Translations under genes and position numbers: made by a program | Part shown: piece by piece, positions 44,242-51,403 of the stretch | How the letters are laid out: every line of letters begins with the position of its first letter | Position numbering within the stretch: the first letter of the stretch is position 1 | The notes under the pieces: model-generated | What the model saw: only the letters and a program-made list of their open reading frames with translations | Database searches by the model: none | What the model was told of the DNA's origin: nothing | NCBI RefSeq assembly: GCF_014651815.1 | Contig: NZ_BMXP01000002.1 | Location: forward strand, 625,625-689,624 | Length of the DNA: 64,000 nucleotides | Reading direction: 5' to 3' | Source: Alteromonas halophila | Lineage (GTDB): Bacteria > Pseudomonadota > Gammaproteobacteria > Enterobacterales > Alteromonadaceae

Positions 44242-45214
44242 CAAGCGTAAATTGAGCCGTTTCTTTTGCCTTGTCTGTGCGCTCCTCAAGCAGGTAATTA
44301 AATGCCCACTGTCCCATTTCATAGTGGGGAAGGGCCATGGTAGTCAAGCCTGGCTGTACGAGTGATGGAATTATATCCCAATCATCGAAGCTGCCTATGC
44401 CAATATCTTTTCCTACCTGAAGCCCCAACGCCTGAACAACAAAGTACACTTCAACCGCTATTGGATCCTGACCACAAAGGATAGCATCAGGTTTGAAACT
44501 GTTAATCAATTCTGCGGCCCGGTTCCGGGTAACTGAATGCTCCCCATCCTCATCATTAATGATGACTGATTCTATAATTAGGTTGTCCGGAGATTGTTTA
44601 GCGTCAGCAAATGCTTGTTCAGCGCCTTTCTTTCGAAGCCTCGCTGCAATGATATTTTCATTCAGGTTCAAAAAAGCAATGCGATTATAGCCTTTGCTTA
44701 ACATACTGGCTGTAATCTGGCGTGCAGCTTCCTGTTCATCCGGGACAATAGAGGGGTAGTGGCCATCGCTGTCGTAGCAGTTAGCTAACACAGTGGGAAC
44801 TTCTGAGAAATGAGAAGGCAGTTGCACTTCCCGGTGGTACATAGCGGCATAGATAATGCCCTCTGCTCGGTGCTCAAAAAGATGATTCACGGCCCCTTCA
44901 ACGCTGTATTTATCCACATTAACGTTGAGAACCATCAACTCCTTATTATGCTTCCAAGCCAGGTCTTGTGCCCCTTTTATAAGATCAAAGGTGTAAGGCA
45001 CTCTGAGTAACTCATCTGCAATAAAGCCAACAACACCTGACTTTTTGCGACGAGTCATTTGGGCAGCACGATTCGGACGATACCCAAGCTCTTCTATCGC
45101 CTTAAGTACCTTCTCTCTGTTCTTAGGCTTCACGGTAGGGTCGTTATTTATTACCCGGGAAACCGTTTTAAATGCGACACCAGCGTGTGCAGCCACGTCC
45201 TTAATTGTCACCAT
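44222..45214 (-). CDS. LacI-family transcriptional regulator of the fructan locus
   Basis: A 330-residue regulator: N-terminal HTH (VTIKDVAAHAGVAFKTVSRVINN), a hinge (RPNRAAQMTRRKKSGVVGF) and a periplasmic-binding-protein-like effector domain with the DAILCGQDPIAVEV and IGSFDDWDI motifs. The operator ACAACGTTGT seen at two promoters has the symmetric central CG typical of LacI targets. The gene sits between the two operons it probably controls, overlapping the end of the symporter gene and divergent from the second GH32 gene. Fructose or a phosphorylated product are the usual inducers in related systems; here the ligand is unknown. Confidence 0.9.
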   Translation of the reverse strand: MVTIKDVAAHAGVAFKTVSRVINNDPTVKPKNREKVLKAIEELGYRPNRAAQMTRRKKSGVVGFIADELLRVPYTFDLIKGAQDLAWKHNKELMVLNVNVDKYSVEGAVNHLFEHRAEGIIYAAMYHREVQLPSHFSEVPTVLANCYDSDGHYPSIVPDEQEAARQITASMLSKGYNRIAFLNLNENIIAARLRKKGAEQAFADAKQSPDNLIIESVIINDEDGEHSVTRNRAAELINSFKPDAILCGQDPIAVEVYFVVQALGLQVGKDIGIGSFDDWDIIPSLVQPGLTTMALPHYEMGQWAFNYLLEERTDKAKETAQFTLVSRQSF

Positions 45215-45348
45215 GTCAGATGATTTCCGAATTTTGGCCTCAATTTCAATACTCTAACGCTACACACTTTTGTCATATTTTTCTATAAGTTGATAACAAC
45301 TCTGATGTTTTGCAGGACGAAAACAAAAATGTAAAAAAGTTGTTGAAT

Positions 45349-45377
45349 TTCTGTTCGGCTGACACTAGCATTATAAA
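45349..45377 (+). promoter_or_regulatory. Promoter candidate of the second GH32 gene
   Basis: TATAAA (45372-45377) with a weak -35 element TTCTGT 17 bases before it. The shared LacI-type palindrome begins three bases downstream. A leader of about 115 bases separates it from the ATG at 45501. Confidence 0.45.
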
Positions 45378-45396
45378 AAGACAACGTTGTTTATTT
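45375..45396. promoter_or_regulatory. LacI-type operator, copy 2
   Basis: Palindrome ACAACGTTGT (45381-45390) in a context identical over 25 bases to that upstream of the SusC-like gene. This makes the two transcription units a single regulon. Confidence 0.7.
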
Positions 45397-45468
45397 GAGC
45401 GGGACATCCGAGAAATGAATGTCGAAAGGCCGGTAGGTTTTTGACATACCCAACTAAAAGCAAACGGA

Positions 45469-45490
45469 CATAGCCCTTCTGGAGGCTATG
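45469..45490 (+). promoter_or_regulatory. Hairpin touching the ribosome site of the second GH32 gene
   Basis: CATAGCC (45469-45475) pairs with GGCTATG (45484-45490), directly before the GAGGA ribosome site and ATG. It could modulate translation initiation or protect the transcript end. Confidence 0.35.
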
Positions 45491-45500
45491 GAGGAAAACC

Positions 45501-48500
45501 ATGAAAACATCAAAACCCAATATGAAAGGGTGGAAACTATCAGGACTAATGTTGTTGGTGAGTGCTTCTCTTTCAGCATGCTCCGATGATGATACAGATA
45601 AAAATAAGGTCGATGCTGAGCTAATTATCTTACAGGAGGGACAAAACGCTTCTGATGTCATTGGCGGTGGAAATGCTCCTGACGAGCAAGAGCCTGATCA
45701 AGATATTGTCATCACAGATAATCCGGAAAATTCTGGTCACCCCCTGTTTAGCAACCCTGAAGATAGTGAACAGGTACTTTCGGGCTTTGAGTTTTGCTGC
45801 GGTCAGTACAACACTTATGCCGAACATGGTTTTGGGGCAGTAACCGGTGACTTTAATAAGTTAGATGGAGGCTGGTGGGGAGCCGACGTAGCCGGCGTTA
45901 TTGGGGAACGTGTTTTCTCAAGCTTCGGCGATGGATTCAACAGTGATGACGAAGCGCTGGGCTGGATAGGCTTTGGTGCAGTCGGTACCATGGATAGCCC
46001 ATCCTTTGAAATATCCGAGCGATTCATAAACTTTCTGGTAGGTGGTGGTAGCAATGGCGTATCAGAATCAAATACCACCGCGCTGGCGCTGATTATTGAG
46101 GATGAAATAGTGCTTCAGGCCAGTGGCGACGATACTGCCATGAGTATGCGGTGGGTAAGCTGGGATGTTGCAGACTATGCTGGAATGACTGCGAAAATTC
46201 GCTTTATCGACCACCACTCTGATGATAAATCTGATACTTCTTTGCCTTATCTTTTGGCAGATGAGTTCAGAATCTCTGATGAAGCGGCCGCTGTTCCAGA
46301 AGCAAGCAGTAAGATGTTGGTGTCGGCTACTATTTCCGTTGAGCCCGAGGTGGAGGGTGTACCCGCGTTTAGTCGCGTGTCAGATCCTGAGCAGAACATC
46401 GCTGGATTTGAGTTTTGCTGTGGACAGTTTAATACTTACGCTAATCACGACTTTCGTGCTACAGGCGACATGGACAAACTTGATGGTGGCTGGTGGGCAG
46501 CAGATATTATCAACCATCAGGGAGAACGGATCTTTACCAGCCGAGGGGATGGTTTTTCGGCCGACGGCACCGGACTGGGATGGATTGGCGACGAGGCTAC
46601 TGGCACATTGAGTTCTCCTCCATTTGAAATTACGCATAAATTTTTAAATTTTCTTGTGGGCGGCGGTACCAACGACTTCACCAGTGACAATGCAACCGCG
46701 GCAGTACTTAGAGTAAATGGCAAGATTGTGCGCCAGGCTGTTGGAAATGGTCTGGAGTCGCAGGTTGACTGGTATTCCTGGGATGTTAGCGCATTACAAG
46801 GTGAGACTGCAGTGCTGGAAATTATTGATCAGCACAAGGGAGAAGACGATGGAAGTCTGCCTTTCATCATGCTGGATGAAATTCGTCTTGCTGATTATGC
46901 AGCTGTAGAGCCCAGTAAAGATGACTTTGTCACTATGCCCGACGGCCACAATGTTTCCCTGCCTCTGGTAATGGCTGATCCAAACCCGTTTTTCCGTGAT
47001 GGTGAATTCTACATTTACTATTTAATCGACACGGCATTCCATGATTGGTACCTCACGAAATCGAGCGATCTTCAGCATGGTAGTTTTCCACAAAGAGTAC
47101 TTGAGGCTACAGGAGATACCAACACACAAGACCAGTGGACAGGATCTGGTAGCGTCGTAGAGGATGCACAGGGGCAAACTCATATTTTCTTTACCGGTCA
47201 TAATGCTGACTTCAATCCAGTAGAAGCGGTTATGCATGCCGTGGCAACAGACAACACGCTGACAGACTTTACTAAAGTTCCTGAAGATACCTTTACGGGG
47301 AGTAACGGTTACAGCGATTTTGACTTCCGGGATCCGAAAGTATTCTGGAATGAAGATACCGGTAATTACTGGATGCTTATTACCACCCGTTACAATGAAC
47401 AAGCAGCAATTGGTTTGTATACCTCTGATAATCTTGTTACCTGGGCTCCACAGGAGCCCCTGTTCACGATGAATTCACCTCTGAATCTTGAAGTGCCCGA
47501 CTGGATCGACTTTGGTGACAACCAGTTCATGGTGTTCTCAGATCAGAATGACGGCGAAAGAGATATTAAGTATCTGCATCAGACGAGTGCTGGGTGGGAA
47601 CTGGCTGATTACACTTCTCTTGATGGTAAGTTCTATTACGCCGGGCGAACTGCTTCCTCAGAAGACATGACGCTCATGTTTGGTTGGATCCCGCACAAGG
47701 TTACCCGAACCAATGCCGGGGTTGGTACTTTTGGCGGAGATTTGGCAATTCATCAGCTACAGCAAACGGACTCTGGTGAGTTGGCTGTAAAAATCCCGGA
47801 CACTTATAAAACAGAGTTTTCCGAGGCTATCGCTACCGATATACAGAGTCAGGAGGGGGCGGTATCAAATGATACTCCAATTTCATTGATGTCATCGTCT
47901 TCTTTTACATTGAATGCGGTGAGCGAAAAGAACCGCTTGTCTATGACTGTAGAAAGTGAAACATCAGGCGGAAGATTTGGACTTTACTTTCCAACTGATG
48001 CAGAAGGTGAGCAGGTTGCCAGACTAGAGTTTGACACCAACAGCAATCAGGCATCGTTTTACTTTGGAGACACCCCTCCAACAGGTGGTGCGAGCGTTAC
48101 TCCCACTCCCGCACTAGAAGGCGAGCCTCTTTTTTCCAGAACGGAAGCGCCTGAACAGAATATTGCTGGATTTGAATTTTGCTGCGGACAGCACAACACA
48201 TTGTCTGTACATGAGTTCACTAACGTCACAGGCGATTTTGTGAAGCTAGATGGAGGCTGGTGGGGTGGCGATGTCGCCAATAACGTCGGTGAAAGGGTGT
48301 TCTCAAGCTTTGGTGATGGTTTTGAAGAAGATGGAACCGCTCTTGGCTGGATAGGCTTCGGCGCAACCGGAAGCGCAGATACACCTGCTTTTGAGATTAC
48401 CAAGCCCTATATCAACTTTTTAATTGGCGGTGGTTCCAACCCATTTGACAGTGCAAATGCGACGGCCATCGTGTTACTTGTAAACGGCGAGGTTGTGCGC

Positions 48501-48941
48501 AGCCAGTCAGGAGTAGACGCTGAAAAAACGTCGGATGATAAGTTCTTACTGGAGTGGGCTACCTGGGATGTCAGCGAGTTTATCGGACAGACCGCGGTTA
48601 TCAGACTGATAGATCATCATTCAGATGATGGTACAGATACCGCCTTGCCATATTTGATAGCAGATCAGTTCAGAGCAGCGGATTTACCCGCAGTGAGTGA
48701 CGGTGAAGAAGTGAGTTCCGGGAGTCTGGATGCACAAGTAGCGGTACCAATGGATCTTACCTCCGGCGTGAAGCTTGACGTGTGGCTGGATCCGCAGTCG
48801 GGTCTAGGCACAGCATATATTAATGATTTCAGAGCGCTAAGTTTCCGGCTTTATGATCTTGATGAGCGTCCTGTAGGTGTTTATACGCGAGGTCAGGCCG
48901 TTTCAGTATCTGATCTACAAAGATTTATCGAAAATCAGTGA
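45501..48941 (+). CDS. Multimodular GH32-family lipoprotein with three repeated beta-sandwich modules
   Basis: A 1146-residue surface lipoprotein (lipobox LSAC, Cys27). Order: module 1 (92-262), module 2 (298-466), GH32 propeller (about 479-770), a C-terminal beta-sandwich split by module 3 (884-1063) and completed by residues 1074-1146. The modules share GFEFCCGQ, LDGGWW, GERxF, GFGA/GWIG, FLVGGG, SWDV and are homologous to the single module of the first GH32 enzyme. The GH32 nucleophile motif is MADPNPF (D493), RDPKVF is intact (D611), and the acid/base region reads LEVPD (E664) instead of ECP. It probably binds and cuts fructan at the surface. Ribosome site GGAGGA is six bases before the ATG. 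Confidence 0.88.
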   Translation: MKTSKPNMKGWKLSGLMLLVSASLSACSDDDTDKNKVDAELIILQEGQNASDVIGGGNAPDEQEPDQDIVITDNPENSGHPLFSNPEDSEQVLSGFEFCCGQYNTYAEHGFGAVTGDFNKLDGGWWGADVAGVIGERVFSSFGDGFNSDDEALGWIGFGAVGTMDSPSFEISERFINFLVGGGSNGVSESNTTALALIIEDEIVLQASGDDTAMSMRWVSWDVADYAGMTAKIRFIDHHSDDKSDTSLPYLLADEFRISDEAAAVPEASSKMLVSATISVEPEVEGVPAFSRVSDPEQNIAGFEFCCGQFNTYANHDFRATGDMDKLDGGWWAADIINHQGERIFTSRGDGFSADGTGLGWIGDEATGTLSSPPFEITHKFLNFLVGGGTNDFTSDNATAAVLRVNGKIVRQAVGNGLESQVDWYSWDVSALQGETAVLEIIDQHKGEDDGSLPFIMLDEIRLADYAAVEPSKDDFVTMPDGHNVSLPLVMADPNPFFRDGEFYIYYLIDTAFHDWYLTKSSDLQHGSFPQRVLEATGDTNTQDQWTGSGSVVEDAQGQTHIFFTGHNADFNPVEAVMHAVATDNTLTDFTKVPEDTFTGSNGYSDFDFRDPKVFWNEDTGNYWMLITTRYNEQAAIGLYTSDNLVTWAPQEPLFTMNSPLNLEVPDWIDFGDNQFMVFSDQNDGERDIKYLHQTSAGWELADYTSLDGKFYYAGRTASSEDMTLMFGWIPHKVTRTNAGVGTFGGDLAIHQLQQTDSGELAVKIPDTYKTEFSEAIATDIQSQEGAVSNDTPISLMSSSSFTLNAVSEKNRLSMTVESETSGGRFGLYFPTDAEGEQVARLEFDTNSNQASFYFGDTPPTGGASVTPTPALEGEPLFSRTEAPEQNIAGFEFCCGQHNTLSVHEFTNVTGDFVKLDGGWWGGDVANNVGERVFSSFGDGFEEDGTALGWIGFGATGSADTPAFEITKPYINFLIGGGSNPFDSANATAIVLLVNGEVVRSQSGVDAEKTSDDKFLLEWATWDVSEFIGQTAVIRLIDHHSDDGTDTALPYLIADQFRAADLPAVSDGEEVSSGSLDAQVAVPMDLTSGVKLDVWLDPQSGLGTAYINDFRALSFRLYDLDERPVGVYTRGQAVSVSDLQRFIENQ

Positions 48942-48953
48942 ACGTGAACCAGA

Positions 48954-48988
48954 AGCAGGCCAACTTAGTGTGGTCTGCTTTTTTATTT
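48954..48988 (+). terminator. Rho-independent terminator between GH32 gene and fructokinase
   Basis: AGCAGGCCA (48954-48962) pairs with TGGTCTGCT (48971-48979, one G-T pair) with an eight-base loop, followed by TTTTTTATTT. The fructokinase gene begins 14 bases later, so this acts either as a partial terminator or as its upstream boundary. Confidence 0.75.
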
Positions 48989-49001
48989 ATATAAGCGAGA
49001 A

Positions 49002-49967
49002 ATGATGAGCAAAAAAGTTATTTGTATTGGTGAGGCGCTAATCGACTTCGTTTGTACTGATGTGGGAGAAAACAAGACTGATAAGGAGGTGTATTTAAGA
49101 AAACCTGGAGGAGCCCCCGCAAACGTTTCAGCATGTATAGGAAGATTGGGTGGGCAGGCAGAGTTTCTAGGTGCAGTCGGCAAGGATGCTTTTGGTGATT
49201 ATCTGATAGATACGCTTAAAAAATATTATGTCGGAGTTAGCGGAGTTCAAAAAGTAAGTGTTCCTACTACGCTCGCGTTCGTTACCTTGCAGGACGATGG
49301 TGAAAGGGAGTTTATATTTAACCGGGGGGCGGATGCTGAATTTACTGTTGAAAAGCAAAGTGACTGGGATAAATTCTCAAATGCTATTTTTCATTTTGGC
49401 TCAGCGACCGCCTTTTTAGAAGGCAGCCTGCAAAACGCTTATTTTGCAATGGCTGAGCGCTGCAGAGACAACAACCTAGTGTGCTTCGACCCCAACTACC
49501 GGGTAGATCTTTGGAAAAACAGACTGGAGATTTTTAAAGCAAAGTGTAATGCCTTTTTTAAACTGGCCGACATGGTAAAGGTCAGCGAAGAGGAGTTACA
49601 ACTTCTTACCGGCGAGCCTGATTTACAAATGGGGTGCAACGTTATCCACGAGTTTGGTGTTGATATAATATTCGTGACCATGGGAAATAAAGGCTGTCAC
49701 TTGTCAACGCATGAAGAAGCTCGCACCGTTGCTGCTTTCAAAATTAATGCAATTGACACTACCGGAGCTGGAGATGCGTTTATAGGGGCCATGTTATATA
49801 AACTTTCATCGTTTGACTCCGTGGATGATTTGACTTTTAACGAGCTTCAGACGGCAGTTATTTTTGCACAAAAGGTAAGTGCGACGGTATGCGAGAAAAT
49901 GGGAGCAATGACCGCATTACCCACTGAATCTGAAGTTCAGACGAGAGAGTTTGAAGCCGCAGACTGA
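49002..49967 (+). CDS. PfkB-family fructokinase
   Basis: A 321-residue carbohydrate kinase of the ribokinase/PfkB family. Motif 1 (GGAPANVSACIGRLGG) and the ATP site with the catalytic Asp (IDTTGAGDAFIGAML) are intact, together with FNRGADAEF. Fructose is the probable substrate from context, giving fructose 6-phosphate. ATG at 49002 and 49005 are both possible. It closes the fructan locus on the right; its end is 49 bases from the right flanking repeat. Confidence 0.88.
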   Translation: MMSKKVICIGEALIDFVCTDVGENKTDKEVYLRKPGGAPANVSACIGRLGGQAEFLGAVGKDAFGDYLIDTLKKYYVGVSGVQKVSVPTTLAFVTLQDDGEREFIFNRGADAEFTVEKQSDWDKFSNAIFHFGSATAFLEGSLQNAYFAMAERCRDNNLVCFDPNYRVDLWKNRLEIFKAKCNAFFKLADMVKVSEEELQLLTGEPDLQMGCNVIHEFGVDIIFVTMGNKGCHLSTHEEARTVAAFKINAIDTTGAGDAFIGAMLYKLSSFDSVDDLTFNELQTAVIFAQKVSATVCEKMGAMTALPTESEVQTREFEAAD

Positions 49968-50016
49968 GGCTGCTGCTAACCGCTGTGGCCCCTACCGCCC
50001 AATTTATTAGAGGCCG

Positions 50017-50404
50017 TTTTAAACGAAGATGGAAAGCGTACATTTCCAGTCAGATAGTACTTGCTATCAGAGGCTTCATTTTTATGACTTGCGCTAACTG
50101 CGTTCTCGAAATTTTTTAGTGTTGGCAGATGTATTTTTTCAAAATAGCAACACGGTCACATGGCCCCCCAGGGAGCGGGAGGTGGCTCAACAGACTGACG
50201 TAAGTCAAAATCTACCCGAAACTCTCTGCCTTCCCGAACCAGCTGGTAGCTGAAGCGCTCTGGATAGATGAAAATTTTCCATATGTTATTGATGGATTGC
50301 GGCAGATCTTTTTCAGCAAACATCCATTGCGTATAACTGTCTGCGGGAAACGATTGCACTTGCGCATAACCCGCTTCGTGATTCAGGCCACCATACATGG
50401 TCAC
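50017..50404. repeat. Right copy of the ~390-bp imperfect direct repeat
   Basis: Homologous to 34303-34691. It holds the complete 3' end of the following secreted protein gene and its 3' flank. Its position 49 bases after fructokinase marks the right border of the island. Confidence 0.85.
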
Positions 50405-50746
50405 GTCGTCTTCGCTGCCGTCTTTGTGCCGGTGATCGTGCTTAAGACTCAGGCCGCTTCCGGTCCGGGTGATGATCCAGGTACGAGAACGGTCATCACC
50501 GACATGAAACGGAATATGTATTTGTGTGTCGCTGCATTTTCTGACATGCATGACAAGCGCTTTACCAGCAAATGATTCTGAGCCAGTTGTGTCGACTGTC
50601 ACTTTGCCTGAAAACGCCTTTCCACATAATTCTGTCAGGGCCTGAAAAAAGGCCTGCTGGTTAGGATGAGAACTTAGCGAAGGAGACGTTTGGGCAGCCT
50701 GCAACGACGCATTGATGAAGACGAGAAATAGCGCGACGAATCTCAT
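50156..50746 (-). CDS. Secreted uncharacterised protein, 196 residues (intact copy)
   Basis: A signal peptide (FVALFLVFINASLQAAQ) precedes a mature body that includes two Cys (ELCGKAF, RKCSDTQ) that may pair, a HVGDDRSRTWIITRTGSGLSLKHDHRHKDG segment and a C-terminal part rich in aromatic residues. I do not recognise a named family but similar proteins are common in Alteromonadales. The ATG at 50746 has AGGA nine bases upstream. A truncated remnant of it lies at the left end of the fructan locus, so this gene was the resident target of the event. Confidence 0.7.
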   Translation of the reverse strand: MRFVALFLVFINASLQAAQTSPSLSSHPNQQAFFQALTELCGKAFSGKVTVDTTGSESFAGKALVMHVRKCSDTQIHIPFHVGDDRSRTWIITRTGSGLSLKHDHRHKDGSEDDVTMYGGLNHEAGYAQVQSFPADSYTQWMFAEKDLPQSINNIWKIFIYPERFSYQLVREGREFRVDFDLRQSVEPPPAPWGAM

Positions 50747-50788
50747 GGTGGTTGGTCCTGTATATGGGGTATTGCGGTCAGTATACAT

Positions 50789-50806
50789 GAGCCTGATGAC
50801 AGGCTC
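50789..50806. repeat. Hairpin upstream of the secreted protein gene
   Basis: GAGCCTG and CAGGCTC form a seven-base stem with the loop ATGA. No T run; its function is unclear. Confidence 0.35.
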
Positions 50807-50944
50807 TCTTCATATCTGCCTAAACAATAAATACCGCGTCTGAATGAAAACATGGAAAGTCTTAATAGCTGTCTCGATGGAGTTTTTGTTACCTGGCTTC
50901 GGTGCCGAATGAATGCGACAGCGCTTAGAAGTGCAAAAGCGAAA

Positions 50945-51376
50945 TCAACTTGATTTTAGCTTTTGCAATATTGAGCAATTTTCAATCCTTTGACTATTAC
51001 AAGACGTGGCTAATGAAGACAACGAGCTTTCTAGCATGGCAAGCTCTTTTTGGGTTTGCCTAATGCGACTAAGCTGTTTATCGATCATCTCATCTACCAC
51101 AGAGCAAGAAGCTTTAGGATTTTGTTGCCCGTCCAGTAATTGCCTGATGTCATCAATTGAAATATTTAATTCCCGGCAACGCCTGATAAAGACAAGTGTT
51201 TCTATATCACCGTCTTCATATTGTCTGTAGCCGTTCTTATTCCTGCGTGCAGGAGCGATTAGTCCAACTTCTTCGTAATAACGAATCGTTTTAGCAGACA
51301 CGTTTGCTGCGGTAGCGACGGCGCTTATTTTGATATTGACCTTCCAGTAGCAGTAACCTTTACAATCAATATACAT
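50945..51376 (-). CDS. CueR-like MerR-family copper-responsive regulator
   Basis: A 143-residue MerR-family activator: winged HTH (VSAKTIRYYEEVGLI), wing (NGYRQYEDGD), a long dimerisation helix and a C-terminal metal loop. The Cys pair C-x7-C (CNSQRIENC) matches the copper-binding Cys pair of CueR. The Ser at the start of the dimer helix, diagnostic of +1 metal sensors, is retained (SCSVVDE). The frame has no ATG at the usual position before NIKISAV (codon GTC); the ATG at 51376, preceded by GAGG, is chosen and adds a 12-residue Cys-containing extension (MYIDCKGYCYWK). It is divergent from the TonB receptor, whose 19-bp-spacer promoter overlaps its first codons. Confidence 0.82.
   Translation of the reverse strand: MYIDCKGYCYWKVNIKISAVATAANVSAKTIRYYEEVGLIAPARRNKNGYRQYEDGDIETLVFIRRCRELNISIDDIRQLLDGQQNPKASCSVVDEMIDKQLSRIRQTQKELAMLESSLSSLATSCNSQRIENCSILQKLKSS
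51336..51366 (+). promoter_or_regulatory. MerR-type promoter with 19-bp spacer for the TonB receptor
   Basis: TTGACC (51336-51341) and TACAAT (51361-51366) are separated by 19 bases, the over-long spacer that MerR-family activators untwist. It lies 38 bases before the receptor ATG and overlaps the start of the merR coding sequence on the other strand. Confidence 0.72.
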
Positions 51377-51403
51377 CAAAAGTTACCCTCACAGAACGCA
51401 CTT

